This document shows, piece by piece, positions 9,396 to 20,551 of a stretch of DNA of 64,000 bases (the stretch's first letter is position 1; every line of letters starts with the position of its first letter). The stretch covers positions 434,001 to 498,000 of the forward strand of contig NZ_JAHXZN010000001.1 in NCBI RefSeq assembly GCF_019429485.1, given 5' to 3'. The stretch is from Sphingomonas citri. Its GTDB lineage: Bacteria; Pseudomonadota; Alphaproteobacteria; Sphingomonadales; Sphingomonadaceae. The position numbers and the translations under genes were made by a program. A model generated the notes under the pieces. The model ran no database searches. It was not told the DNA's origin and saw only the letters and a list, made by a program, of their open reading frames with translations.

Positions 9396-12254
9396 TCAGA
9401 AGCTGACGCTGGCGCCGAGCGTGAAGAGGCGACCCAGCCGATAGCGATTGATGTCGACCCGGTTGCCGCCGTCGAAGGTCTGGAACTCCTGGTAGCGCGT
9501 GCCCGTGAGGTTGCGCGCCTCGGCCTTGATCTCGACCTTCTGCCCGACGAGCTCGATCTGCTGGCGCATCACGAAGTCGAGCCGAATGCCGGGCTTCTCG
9601 ATGATGTCCGGCTGGAAGCCAGAGCCGTCGAGCAGCGAGGGACCGCGGTTCGTCACGCGCTCGCTGGCGTAGTTGAACAGCAGCGTCGCCTGGGTGCCGT
9701 TCTCGGTGTCCTCGTACCCCAGCTGCAGGTTGACGAGATGGTCCGACTGGCCGGTGAGCGGCGCGCCGTCGCGGAACAGCGAGCGCGCCGGCGCGAAGTT
9801 CGCCTGGCAGCCCCCGAGGGTCGTCCCCTCGAGCACACCCGGCACGCAGCTGCCGTCGGCGGTGATCGCCGAGTGGGTCCAGGTGTAGTTGGCGATCAGC
9901 ACCGCACGCTTGCCCGCCATGCCGGCGGAGATGAAGTCCAGCGGGACATACTTCTGCGCCTCGACCTCGGCGCCGTAGAGCTTGGCGCGCGGCAGGTTGG
10001 TGAAGCCGGTCTGGAGCCGCGCATCGGGCGTCGGGAAGAAGCCGACCTGCTCGATCGGATTGTCGATCCGCTTGTAGAAGCCCGCCAGCGTGACGCGCTG
10101 GTCGCGCGCGAAGAACCACTCGTATCGCGCCTCGAGGTTGTACAGCTCCGAGTCCTTCAGGCGCGGGTTGCCGAAAAACAGTCGGTCGGATTCGAAGTCG
10201 CGAAACGCCTGAGGAGCGAGTTCGCGAAATTGCGGCCGTGCAATCGTCTTCGACGCGGCGAGGCGCAGCTGCTGATTGCTGGCGAAGTTCCAGGTGATCG
10301 TCGCCGCCGGCAAAAAGTAATCGTTCTTGAGCCGCGTCGAAGTGGCGTTGATCGGAGTGACTCGCTGAGTCGCGGTCTCGTAGCGGAGGCCGATGATCGC
10401 GCGCAGCCCGTCGAGCGCCTCCGCCTCGACCTGAGCGTAGCCGGCGTGGACGCGCAGCAGCGCGTCATATTCGTACGAGCCGTTCTGCCCCGCGTCGAAG
10501 CGCATCTGCACCGCAGTGTCCGCCGGGTTGCCCGAGACCGGGGTCGGGCAACCGTTCACCACGTCGGGCGAGAGCAGATAGTCCGGACGCAGCAGGTTGC
10601 AAGGGAACGGGATCGCGCCGCCCGTGGCGGTCTGGTAAACGAACGGCAGACGCGTCGAGGTGCGGTCGTTCTCCGAGAAGTAATAGCCCGCGGAGAGGGT
10701 CATCGGACGCTCGCCCGGGATCTTGTACGCCACGTCGGCCTGCCCCGAGTAGAGATCCTCGTTGAGCTCGCTGAACACCACCGTCGCGAAGCGGTCGAAC
10801 GCGTTGGTCGCCTGCCACGCGCCCGGGCAGTTGAGCCCGCGGTCGCTCACCGGCACGTCGCCGGTCTGGTCGCTCAGGCTGGTATTGCAGAGGTAGATGA
10901 ACTGCCGCTCATAGGGCGAGTTGCGCTGCGTGTTGGCATAGGCGCCGCGCACATCGATCGACAGATCGGTGACCGGCTTGAACTCACCGACGAGCTGGGT
11001 CTCGATCAGCTTGCGTTCGAACCAGTTGGTGTTCTGCTGGAAGAGCGGGTTGCCGCTCGAGTTGTTGTACACGGTCGCGCCCGAAGCGCGGCCCTGCTTG
11101 AGCGTGTCGTGGATGTAGACGTTGGTCCAGCGCACCTTGTTCTCGCCAAACTCGGCGCCGAAGCCGAGCAGGCCGTTCACCACCGCGCGATTGTCGGTGA
11201 TGACGGTGTGGAAGTCGTTGCGCAGCGTGCCGTCGACGCTGACCGTGTCCTGCTGCGTCGCGTCGCGCGTGCGCCAGGTGTTCGACACGCCCAGGCTACC
11301 GATCAGCCCGACGCGGGTGCCGCCGATGTCACCGGTGACGCCGAGGTCCATGCTGCCCGAGTAATTGGCGGGCGTATCGGTGGTGCGCTGAAGCAGGGTG
11401 GTGCGCGCGTTGGAGAGCTGGAGCACCTGCGCGCTCGGGATCACGCCGTTGCCGGTCGGCGCCTGCTTGATGAAGTCGGGAACGTTGCGCTCGCCACCGT
11501 CATAGCCGAGCCAATCGGTCTTGGAGCCGAAGTAGGTGTAACCCAGCTTGGCGGTGGTCTCGGTGTCGATCCCGCCCGAGGCGCCCACGGTGAAGAAGTT
11601 CTCGTCCGGGATCGCCTTGGTCGTGAGATTGATCACGCCACCGCCGAACTCACCCGGATAGTTGGCGGAGTAGGTCTTCTGCACCAGCGCCGAGCCGACC
11701 ACGGTCGTCGGGAAGATGTCGAGCGGCACGGTGCGGCGCAGCGGCTCGGGGCTCGGCAGCGGCGAGCCGTTGAGCAGCGCCGAGGAGTAACGATCGCCCA
11801 GCCCGCGCACGAAGACATAGCCGTTGCCGACTACCGACAGGCCGGTAACGCGGGTCAGCGCGCCGGCGATGTCGCCCTCGCCCGTGCGCGCGATGTCGGC
11901 GCTGGAGAGGACGCTGACGACCTGCGCGGTGGCCCGGATCGTGTTGGGGATGTTACGCCCGACGACGACGATGTCGCCGCCGCCGCTGGCGTCGAGCCCC
12001 GGCGCGGAGACCTCGGCCTGGGGCTCGTTTGCCGCAGTGTCGGTGCCCTGCTCCGTACCGGGCGTCGCGGTGGTGGTTGCCTCGGCCTGCGCCGCCGGCG
12101 CGGCGTCGGGGTTGGTGGTGGTACTCGTCGGCGGCGGCCCGGCGGGCGCCGAGGTGGTGGGCGTGCCGGCCTGCGGCGCGACCTGCGCCAGCGCCGCGGG
12201 GGCGACCAACGTGGTCGTCAGGAGGAGGAACGAGGCGAAGGGGCGCTGGCGCAT
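9396..12254 (-). CDS. TonB-dependent outer-membrane receptor paired with a surface lipoprotein
   Basis: This 952-residue TBDR has a signal peptide (cleavage after AALAQ, residue 24) and a Thr/Ala/Pro-rich spacer to about residue 90. The plug domain covers about 95-220 (DIVVVGRNIPNTI, YVFVRGLGDRYSSALLNG), followed by a 22-strand barrel ending in a terminal Phe (TLGASVSF). No classical FecA-type signalling domain is evident. It is the second gene after the lipoprotein at 12351-13961, 96 bases downstream, in the same direction. The ligand is unknown. Its neighbourhood (T2SS, hydroxylase, lipoprotein) suggests a nutrient-scavenging unit, possibly for phosphate; that part is inference. Confidence 0.88.
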   Translation of the reverse strand: MRQRPFASFLLLTTTLVAPAALAQVAPQAGTPTTSAPAGPPPTSTTTNPDAAPAAQAEATTTATPGTEQGTDTAANEPQAEVSAPGLDASGGGDIVVVGRNIPNTIRATAQVVSVLSSADIARTGEGDIAGALTRVTGLSVVGNGYVFVRGLGDRYSSALLNGSPLPSPEPLRRTVPLDIFPTTVVGSALVQKTYSANYPGEFGGGVINLTTKAIPDENFFTVGASGGIDTETTAKLGYTYFGSKTDWLGYDGGERNVPDFIKQAPTGNGVIPSAQVLQLSNARTTLLQRTTDTPANYSGSMDLGVTGDIGGTRVGLIGSLGVSNTWRTRDATQQDTVSVDGTLRNDFHTVITDNRAVVNGLLGFGAEFGENKVRWTNVYIHDTLKQGRASGATVYNNSSGNPLFQQNTNWFERKLIETQLVGEFKPVTDLSIDVRGAYANTQRNSPYERQFIYLCNTSLSDQTGDVPVSDRGLNCPGAWQATNAFDRFATVVFSELNEDLYSGQADVAYKIPGERPMTLSAGYYFSENDRTSTRLPFVYQTATGGAIPFPCNLLRPDYLLSPDVVNGCPTPVSGNPADTAVQMRFDAGQNGSYEYDALLRVHAGYAQVEAEALDGLRAIIGLRYETATQRVTPINATSTRLKNDYFLPAATITWNFASNQQLRLAASKTIARPQFRELAPQAFRDFESDRLFFGNPRLKDSELYNLEARYEWFFARDQRVTLAGFYKRIDNPIEQVGFFPTPDARLQTGFTNLPRAKLYGAEVEAQKYVPLDFISAGMAGKRAVLIANYTWTHSAITADGSCVPGVLEGTTLGGCQANFAPARSLFRDGAPLTGQSDHLVNLQLGYEDTENGTQATLLFNYASERVTNRGPSLLDGSGFQPDIIEKPGIRLDFVMRQQIELVGQKVEIKAEARNLTGTRYQEFQTFDGGNRVDINRYRLGRLFTLGASVSF

Positions 12255-12286
12255 GGCGGAAGGTTCCAGTCTGTTTCTATGAGCGG

Positions 12287-12319
12287 GCCCGGGGCGGCGC
12301 TGAGAGGCGCTCCCCGGGC
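12287..12319 (-). terminator. Stable hairpin between the lipoprotein and TBDR genes
   Basis: An 8 bp perfect G/C stem (GCCCGGGG with CCCCGGGC) with a 17-base loop lies in the 96 bp gap. There is no clear U-tract on the minus strand. It could be an attenuator or an RNA stabiliser that sets the lipoprotein:receptor ratio rather than a full terminator. Confidence 0.45.
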
Positions 12320-12350
12320 TCCGCCGAGCATCACGAGGGCTGGTGGCGCC

Positions 12351-13961
12351 TCAGCGGCCCTGGCACTGGAAGTAGACCGAGTTGAAGGTCGGCGGCCCGA
12401 CGTCCTGGAGCGCGCTGTCCGCGGCGCGGATCGTGGTACGCGTGGCACCGTCGCCCGCGCCGGCGATGATGTTGACGCAGGCACCGCCGCTCGCCGTCTT
12501 CACGACACCGTTGACGAATGCGAAGTCCGCACCGCCGCGCAGGCGGATCGCGGCGGGCGCCGAGTTCGTCTGGACGAAGGTGAAGTTGGCGTAGCGCCCG
12601 TAGGTTCGCGGCAGCAGGTCCTCGGCTCCGTTTGAGTCGATCTCGGTGGCGAACGAGTCGGCGGTGGAGCCCGACGCCTTCTGCGCGGCGATGATGAACT
12701 GCATGAAGCCGCGCCAGCCATTGTCGACGTCGAACCCGTCGTCGTCGGCGCCGGTCACGACGAAGTACTTCAGGTTGGTCGCCCCGCCGAAGATCTCGAC
12801 GCCATCGTCCGACGAATTATGGCTCTGGACGTGATCGATCGTCGTGCCCGAGCCGGTGCCGCCGAGCGTCAGGCCCTGCAGTTCGTTGCCCTCGCTGATC
12901 GCGATCCCGGTATAGCGGATCTGCACGTACTGGAGCGTGCCCGAGCTGTCCGCCTGGTTGGTGCCGCCGTAGAAACGGCCGGTAACGCCCTCGATCGCCT
13001 GCTGGCAGGTCGGCGAGCTGCCGTTGGCGTCGTTCGGGCCGGTGCCCGCGGCGCATACCGCGGTCGGCGCACGGCCGAGTAGGACCACACCGCCCCACAG
13101 GCCCTGGGTCGCATCCGAAACGCCATTGCTGGCGAGATTCTGCTGGGCGGTGAAGATGATCGGTGCGTCGGCGGTGCCCACGGCGTTGAGGCGACTGCCG
13201 CGGTTCACCAGCAGAAGGTCGTTCGACGTCTCGGACGAGTCGGCGGCGAGGACGACGCCTGCCGCTATGGTCAGCGTCACACCCGTGGTGGCGTTGATGT
13301 CACCCACCTCGGTCTGCCCGCGGAAGCGGTAGAACACGCCGGCGATCTTCGGCAGCGTCAAGTCCGAGGTGATCTGCTGCGGCAGACGACAGGCGCGGAA
13401 GGTCTGCACCAGACCGTCGTCGGTCGTGCCGGCCGGACAGGCCGCCGCCGAACCGCCGGTCCCGATGGCAGGCACCGCGGTGCAGCTCGCGCTGTTGAGG
13501 AAGCTCGCCGCGGTCGAGCTACAGGTCCAGCCGGAGAAGGCCGAGTCGTTCGGGCCGCTCAGCGCGCCTACATAGCTGGTGTTCTGGATGAAGCTGGTGT
13601 TGCCGAGCACCGTCTGCGGGTTGCTAGCGGCCGCCAGCGAGGTGCCGCTGATCGGATAAACGCCGTTGAGCGTGTTGCCGAAGCCCTGCAGATTGTTGTT
13701 CTGGCCGGCGTTGAGGATCGCGACCTGTTCGTCGGCGGTCACGGTGACCCCGGACTGGGTCGTCGCCAGCGCGATCTGCGCGTTGGTCAGCGCGGTCGGC
13801 GTGGCGGTGCCAGTCGGCGTCGGCGTCGGCGCGGGCTGAACGATCGTGATCGGCAGGCTGCCAGCGCCCGGCGAGGCGACGTCGTCCGCGCCGCACGAGG
13901 CGAGGAACAACGTGGCGGAGGTCGCCAGCAGGAACTTGCTGCGACGGCTGAAGCTGACCAT
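12351..13961 (-). CDS. Surface lipoprotein with beta-helix-like repeats, ElpS-like by context
   Basis: This 536-residue protein has a lipoprotein signal (lipobox LASC, Cys23) followed by a Pro/Thr-rich linker. The long body is rich in Gly, Asn, Asp and Thr with recurring short strands such as HNSSDDGVEIFGGATNLKYF, suggesting a right-handed beta-helix. Six or more cysteines are present. A good ribosome site (AGGGAG) precedes ATG 13961. It is the promoter-proximal gene of the lipoprotein-TBDR pair and lies a few genes from a T2SS. The lipoprotein ElpS of Caulobacter, released by the T2SS under phosphate starvation, is an attractive analogue. Orthology is not demonstrated here, and no enzymatic motif is recognised. 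Confidence 0.7.
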   Translation of the reverse strand: MVSFSRRSKFLLATSATLFLASCGADDVASPGAGSLPITIVQPAPTPTPTGTATPTALTNAQIALATTQSGVTVTADEQVAILNAGQNNNLQGFGNTLNGVYPISGTSLAAASNPQTVLGNTSFIQNTSYVGALSGPNDSAFSGWTCSSTAASFLNSASCTAVPAIGTGGSAAACPAGTTDDGLVQTFRACRLPQQITSDLTLPKIAGVFYRFRGQTEVGDINATTGVTLTIAAGVVLAADSSETSNDLLLVNRGSRLNAVGTADAPIIFTAQQNLASNGVSDATQGLWGGVVLLGRAPTAVCAAGTGPNDANGSSPTCQQAIEGVTGRFYGGTNQADSSGTLQYVQIRYTGIAISEGNELQGLTLGGTGSGTTIDHVQSHNSSDDGVEIFGGATNLKYFVVTGADDDGFDVDNGWRGFMQFIIAAQKASGSTADSFATEIDSNGAEDLLPRTYGRYANFTFVQTNSAPAAIRLRGGADFAFVNGVVKTASGGACVNIIAGAGDGATRTTIRAADSALQDVGPPTFNSVYFQCQGR

Positions 13962-14292
13962 GACTCACTCCCTGTTAGGACGAGCCCCGCGCTGGGGCCC
14001 GGTGCGGCGAGTCGAACTGTGTGCGCCCGCTCGCTCCCTGAGCAGCGCCGCTAGGCGCGCAGGATGACAGCTGAATGAGTCTTCAAAGACGGTTCGGCGT
14101 CGTTTCCGTTACGCTTACGTGACAGAGACGATCGTGCCCCGAAGTGGGACCAGGCCGGTGTCAGGCGCGTGTTCCTGCGCGCGCAGGAACCCAAAGCCGC
14201 GAACGCCGAGGCTAGTCCCGCCGGACTCCTGCTGACGCAAGAGCACGCTGTTCCAGGACATCGCTCACGATGACAGGCGCCACATACGAGAA
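13962..14292. other. Long intergenic region upstream of the lipoprotein gene
   Basis: No convincing gene is seen on either strand between the lipoprotein start and the tRNA-Val terminator. It holds the ribosome binding site of the lipoprotein gene and two spaced motifs resembling Pho boxes (14064-14125). The stretch 14081-14125 is less GC-rich than its surroundings, as expected for a promoter. Confidence 0.5.
14064..14125 (-). promoter_or_regulatory. Two Pho-box-like direct repeats upstream of the lipoprotein operon
   Basis: Read on the minus strand, CTGTCAC (14125-14119) is followed after 4 bases by GCGTAAC. Forty-four bases later GACTCAT is followed after 4 bases by CTGTCAT (14070-14064). 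The PhoB consensus is two CTGTCAT-like heptamers at 11 bp spacing. Each box has one perfect or near-perfect heptamer and one that matches at four of seven positions. The 44 bp offset keeps both in helical phase. This is a visual match only. Confidence 0.3.
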
Positions 14293-14321
14293 GCCCCGCC
14301 CGTCACGGAAACGAGCGGGGC
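14293..14321 (-). terminator. Intrinsic terminator after tRNA-Val
   Basis: A 7 bp stem of GCCCCGC with GCGGGGC lies about 17 bases beyond the 3' CCA of tRNA-Val on the minus strand. It is followed by the pyrimidine-rich TTCTCGT. Confidence 0.6.
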
Positions 14322-14337
14322 GTTCGGGCCGATCGGA

Positions 14338-14412
14338 TGGTGGGCGCGACAGGGATTGAACCTGTGACCCCACCCGTGTGAAGGGTGTGCTCTACCGCTG
14401 AGCTACGCGCCC
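14338..14412 (-). tRNA. tRNA-Val (anticodon CAC)
   Basis: Folded by eye, the acceptor stem GGGCGCG pairs with CGCGCCC. The D arm is GCTC...GAGC, the anticodon stem is CACCC/GGGTG with loop TTCACAC (anticodon CAC, reading GUG), and the T arm is ACAGG-TTCAATC-CCTGT. A 3' CCA is encoded at 14338-14340. GUG is a heavily used valine codon in this GC-rich genome. Confidence 0.95.
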
Positions 14413-14464
14413 ATCCGCGTCGGGAGCGGCGCAACTACGGGAGCGCGCCGGCCCTGTCCAGCAC

Positions 14465-14737
14465 TTAATTGAGCGAGTCCTTCAGCACCTTGCCCGCCTT
14501 GAACTTGGGCTGGCTCGACGCCTTGATCGTCATCGGCTCGCCGGTGCGCGGATTGCGCCCCGTCGACGCCTTTCGCCGGCTGACCGCGAAGGTGCCGAAG
14601 CCGACCAAGCGCACCTCATCCCCCTTCTTCAGGCTCGTCGAGATCGCGTCGAACACCGCCTCGACCGCGCGACTCGCCTCGCTCTTGCCGAGCCCGGCCG
14701 CCGTCGCGACCTGCGCGATCAGTTCCTGTTTGTTCAT
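14465..14737 (-). CDS. hupB: Nucleoid DNA-binding protein HU
   Basis: This 90-residue histone-like protein bends DNA and organises the nucleoid. The sequence from MNKQELIAQVA through the arm signature GRNPRTGEPMTIKA to the C-terminal KAGKVLKDSLN covers the full HU/IHF fold. Lack of the longer IHF-type ends and the context (directly downstream of lon) favour HU-beta. It lies 160 bases beyond lon on the same strand and has its own upstream region, because a strong terminator follows lon. Confidence 0.93.
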   Translation of the reverse strand: MNKQELIAQVATAAGLGKSEASRAVEAVFDAISTSLKKGDEVRLVGFGTFAVSRRKASTGRNPRTGEPMTIKASSQPKFKAGKVLKDSLN

Positions 14738-14841
14738 GCGAAGAGACCCCGTTCCTTACCGTTACGCATTCGTGATGGATTCGCGGAGCGTGGCCCGCAT
14801 CCCTCCAGTAAGGCGCGCGCCCGGCGTCGAGTCAAACGAAA

Positions 14842-14870
14842 CCGCCGCGCCCCGAGACGGGACGCGGCGG
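14842..14870 (-). terminator. Intrinsic terminator downstream of lon
   Basis: An 8 bp stem CCGCCGCG with CGCGGCGG is followed on the minus strand by TTTCGTTTGAC, a T-rich tail. It lies just past the lon stop and before hupB. Confidence 0.75.
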
Positions 14871-14897
14871 CAGTAAGTTACGTCGCATTAATGTAAA

Positions 14898-17294
<2,397 letters not shown>

Positions 17295-17333
17295 GGGTAC
17301 TCCGGCGCCGCCCGACGAGGACGGCCAAGGTCC

Positions 17334-17363
17334 TTTATATGGTGTGTGGGGGCGCCGCATCAA
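17334..17363 (-). promoter_or_regulatory. lon: Candidate lon promoter
   Basis: On the minus strand TTGATG (17363-17358) and TATAAA (17339-17334) are separated by 18 bases, about 40 bases before the lon start. The sequence leading into the -10 (CCCCACACACCATATAA) also recalls the C-rich element of heat-shock sigma-32 promoters. It is an AT-rich island within GC-rich sequence. Confidence 0.4.
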
Positions 17364-19074
17364 TCTGGCAGTATTCGCGACCGCGCTGGCGCTGGCGTTG
17401 AGCGGCGCCGCCGCGGCGCAGCGGCTGCACCTGCCCGGGAGGGGCGAGCCCGCGATCACCGCACAGACGCAGCGGTCGGGCGGCGTCCGTCCGCCTGAGC
17501 AGGCCGCCATTCGGCTCGTCTCGGCCGAACTCTGGTTCGAGCTCGATCCGATGCGGCGGGCGCTGACGGCGCGCGCCCGGCTCGTTGTGCGCGCTTCGGC
17601 CACGGTGCCGCGGCTGCTGCTCGACCTCGATTCCAACTATGCGGTGCGCTCGGTCAGGGTGGACGGTCGCGTGCTCCCCGCCACGTCGGTAGAGCGCCCG
17701 GACGGGCAGCTCGCGCTCGCGTTGCCGCTGACTAAGGACGCGACCGCCGCCGTCGACATCACCTATGGCGGCACGCCGCACGTCGCGGTCAACGCACCGT
17801 GGGACGACGGCATCGTCTGGTCCACCACGCCCGACGGTCATCCCTGGATCGCGACCACGACCGAGGGCTACGGCTGCGACCTTCTCTGGCCCTGCCTCGA
17901 CTTCCCCGAGGGCGAGCCTGGCGAGGCTCTGCTCCACATCACCGCACCGCAGGGGCTGAAGGCGCCATCGAACGGCCGCCTGCTCGGCGTCGACGCGCTG
18001 CCCGATGGGCGAAGCGTGTGGCACTGGCGCGCGCGCCAGCCCAACACCTACGCCATCGCGATCAACCTCGGCCCCTATGAGGTGATCGAGGGCCGCTACC
18101 GCAGCCGCTACGGCAACGAGATCCCGCTCGCTTACTGGTACCTGCCCGGCGAAGAGGCGCAGGCGCGCGCGCTCTTCGCCGAGTTCGCGCCGACGCTCGA
18201 CTTCTTCGAGACGGTGATCGGCCCCTATCCCTTCGGCGACGAGAAGCTCGGCGTGGTCGAGACGCCGCACAAAGGCATGGAGCACCAGACGATCAACGCC
18301 TATGGCAACGGCTATGCCAAGGCGCCCGAGGGCTTCGACTGGCTCTTCCACCACGAACTCTCGCACGAGTGGTTCGGCAACCAGTTGACCGCGGCGAACT
18401 GGGACGATTACTGGCTGCACGAGGGGTTCGGCAGCTACATGCAGCCGCTCTACGGGCGCTGGCGCGAGGGCGAGGCGCGCTACGCCGTCATGCTCGAGGC
18501 ACAGCGCAACCAGATCGCCAACCGCGCGCCGGTGGTACGCGACCGCGTGCTCACCGAGGAAGAGGTGTACGAGCCAGCCAAGGGCGGCGCGGGCACCGAC
18601 ATCTATTACAAGGGGTCGTGGACGCTCCACACGTTGCGGTGGCTGATCGGCGACGCCGCCTTCTACGAGTCGGTGCGACGGCTGATCTACGGCCGCCCGG
18701 ACCCGCGCCCCGGCAACTTTCGCCCACGCTACGGCTCGACGCGCGACTTCGAGGCGATCGTCGCGCGCGTGACCGGCAAGGATTACCGCTGGTTCTTCGA
18801 CACTTATCTGCGCGACCGCGCGTTACCCGAGCTGCTGGCGACGCGAGACGGCGACGTGCTGCGGCTGGCCTGGAAGACCGAGCGACAGCGCGCCTTCGCG
18901 ATGCCGATCGAGGTCCAGGTCGGAGAGAGGGTGCGGCGAGTCGCGGTGCCGGGCGAGGTGCGCGTCCCGGCCGGAGCGCACGTCACGATCGACCCGGCGG
19001 CGCGCGTGCTGCGCCGCTCGGTCGCAGTGGAGGAATATCAGGCATGGCGCGCGCGACCGACGACCTCGAGATGA
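17344..19074 (+). CDS. M1 family zinc aminopeptidase, exported
   Basis: This is a gluzincin metallopeptidase of the M1 (aminopeptidase N-like) family. The zinc motif HELSHEWFGN and the downstream glutamate in LHEGFGSYMQ form the HExxH-18-E site. The exopeptidase-type motif is replaced by GMEHQTINAY. GTG 17344 gives a 576-residue protein with a clean Sec signal (WGRRINLAVFATALALAL, cleavage near AAAAQ). An in-frame ATG at 17293 would add 17 acidic residues and overlap the lon start codon. The product is probably periplasmic and feeds on peptides. It is divergent from lon and coupled to the next small gene. Confidence 0.85.
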   Translation: MWGRRINLAVFATALALALSGAAAAQRLHLPGRGEPAITAQTQRSGGVRPPEQAAIRLVSAELWFELDPMRRALTARARLVVRASATVPRLLLDLDSNYAVRSVRVDGRVLPATSVERPDGQLALALPLTKDATAAVDITYGGTPHVAVNAPWDDGIVWSTTPDGHPWIATTTEGYGCDLLWPCLDFPEGEPGEALLHITAPQGLKAPSNGRLLGVDALPDGRSVWHWRARQPNTYAIAINLGPYEVIEGRYRSRYGNEIPLAYWYLPGEEAQARALFAEFAPTLDFFETVIGPYPFGDEKLGVVETPHKGMEHQTINAYGNGYAKAPEGFDWLFHHELSHEWFGNQLTAANWDDYWLHEGFGSYMQPLYGRWREGEARYAVMLEAQRNQIANRAPVVRDRVLTEEEVYEPAKGGAGTDIYYKGSWTLHTLRWLIGDAAFYESVRRLIYGRPDPRPGNFRPRYGSTRDFEAIVARVTGKDYRWFFDTYLRDRALPELLATRDGDVLRLAWKTERQRAFAMPIEVQVGERVRRVAVPGEVRVPAGAHVTIDPAARVLRRSVAVEEYQAWRARPTTSR

Positions 19075-19304
19075 GCCATTTGCTGGCACGACGCGGCGCC
19101 GAGATGGCGGCGGTCTTCATGATCGGCGATGGCATCCTCGGGCTGCTCCAACCCCGCCGCCACGTCAAACTTTGGCAGGAACGCGCGCTCGGCGCGGAGG
19201 CGCTCGTCGCGCCGTTCGTCGACCGGCCCGGGCGGCGGCGTGCCTATGCGGTGCTGCAGATCGCGGCCGGCATCGCGCTGGCGGCGCGACAGCGGGCGCG
19301 GTGA
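19044..19304 (+). CDS. Small membrane protein of unknown function
   Basis: This product of up to 86 residues overlaps the end of the M1 peptidase gene. ATG 19044 follows a GGAGG ribosome site. ATG 19071 gives an ATGA overlap with the peptidase stop and is an alternative. Two hydrophobic stretches (around AEMAAVFMIGDGILGLL and AYAVLQIAAGIALAA) flank a basic, Arg-rich segment, suggesting a two-helix inner-membrane protein. I do not recognise a family. The tight overlap implies co-expression with the peptidase. Confidence 0.6.
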   Translation: MARATDDLEMSHLLARRGAEMAAVFMIGDGILGLLQPRRHVKLWQERALGAEALVAPFVDRPGRRRAYAVLQIAAGIALAARQRAR

Positions 19305-19313
19305 GCTGCCCGC

Positions 19314-20414
19314 TCATGGCACCACCGTGGTGAACAGATAGACCGCGAAGATCATCAGGTGCACGGCGCCCTGTAGCACCGTCGTCCTCCCGTTCCCGAG
19401 CGAAATGGTCGCGACGAACAGCGAGAGCGCGAGCAGCACCAGGCTCTTCGCGCCGATACCGAGCGCGAGCGGCAGGTCAAGCACCAGGCTGACCATAGCT
19501 ACCGCCGGGATCGTCAGCCCGATCGTCGCCAACGCCGAGCCGAGCGCGAGATTGAGGCTGGTCTGGATCCGATTGCGCCGCGCGGCCCGGACAGCGGCGA
19601 GGCTCTCCGGTGCGAGCACCAGCGCCGCGATGACCACGCCAACGACGGCGAGCGGCAGGCCGGCGTCGAGCACCGCGTGCTCGATCGTCGCCGAGAGCGC
19701 CTTGGCGAGCAGCACCACCGCGACCAGCGCGACGAGCAGCAGCGTGAAAGCGGTCCAGGTGGTGCGCGCGTCGGGTATGGCGCCATGATCCTCCTCGCCC
19801 TCGGCGCTGAGGAAATAGTCACGGTGGCGCAGCGTCTGCACCATCACGAACACGCCATAGAGGAAGAGGCTGACCACGGCGACGAGGATCAGCTGCGACG
19901 TCGAATAGCTCGGCCCGGCTGTGGTCGAGGTGTAATTCGGTAGGACCAGCGTCAGGATCGCCAGGGCAGCGAGCGTGCACAGCGCCGCGCTCGCGCCGCG
20001 CAACGAGAAGCGCTGCTCGCCGTGGATCAGCCCACCCACCATCAGGCAAAGGCCGATGATGCCGTTGAGGATGATCATGATCGCGGCGAACACGGTGTCG
20101 CGTGCCAACGCCGAGGCATCCCCGGCGTCGGACAACATCAGCGAGACGATCAGCGACACCTCGATCACGGTCACCGCGATCGCGAGCACCAGCGTGCCGA
20201 ACGGCTCGCCGACGCGGTGCGCCACCACCTCGGCGTGGTGGACCGCGGCGAGCACCGCGCCGAACAGTATCACCGCCGCCGCGATCGTGCCGACGCTTCC
20301 AAACTTGGCGAGGCTGGCGAGCACCGCGACGAGGCCGGCGAGCGGGAAGCCGACCGCCCACCAGGGCATCAGCGTGGGGGGCGGCGGCAGCGGGGCGTCG
20401 GTCGTCGTCTCCAT
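19314..20414 (-). CDS. chaA: Ca2+/H+ antiporter, ChaA/CAX family
   Basis: This 366-residue inner-membrane protein has about 11 hydrophobic helices arranged as two homologous halves. The first half carries GEPFGTLVLAIAVTVIEVSL and the second LAPESLAAVRAARRNRIQTS with SLNLALGSALATIGL. These alpha-repeat motifs with acidic residues are typical of cation/proton exchangers of the ChaA branch, which extrude Ca2+ or Na+ at alkaline pH. It is convergent with the small membrane protein and lies downstream of a terminator that follows clpX, so it is transcribed separately. Confidence 0.87.
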   Translation of the reverse strand: METTTDAPLPPPPTLMPWWAVGFPLAGLVAVLASLAKFGSVGTIAAAVILFGAVLAAVHHAEVVAHRVGEPFGTLVLAIAVTVIEVSLIVSLMLSDAGDASALARDTVFAAIMIILNGIIGLCLMVGGLIHGEQRFSLRGASAALCTLAALAILTLVLPNYTSTTAGPSYSTSQLILVAVVSLFLYGVFVMVQTLRHRDYFLSAEGEEDHGAIPDARTTWTAFTLLLVALVAVVLLAKALSATIEHAVLDAGLPLAVVGVVIAALVLAPESLAAVRAARRNRIQTSLNLALGSALATIGLTIPAVAMVSLVLDLPLALGIGAKSLVLLALSLFVATISLGNGRTTVLQGAVHLMIFAVYLFTTVVP

Positions 20415-20474
20415 GCCCGAGGGAATGCGCGAGCCGGGCGGTGCGATCCGCCGGACATGATAAGCAAAGAAGAA

Positions 20475-20501
20475 GGGCGCCGCGGTGGTGCCGCGACGCC
20501 C
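20475..20501 (-). terminator. Intrinsic terminator upstream of chaA (end of clpX transcript)
   Basis: A 10 bp stem with one mismatch (GGGCG-CGCGG with CCGCG-CGCCC, loop TGGTG) is followed on the minus strand by TTCTTCTTTGCTT, a convincing T-tract. It lies between the clpX end and the chaA start. Confidence 0.75.
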
Positions 20502-20551
20502 TCCTGCGTGCCCCCAAAGGCCGGCGACGAGAAATCATGCCTTGCCCACCG

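Noticed and set aside
9738..12635. 965-codon plus-strand frame antisense to the first TBDR
   Set aside because: The minus strand encodes a full TBDR with signal peptide, plug and terminal Phe. The plus-strand product is low-complexity Arg/Glu/Val with no signal or domain.
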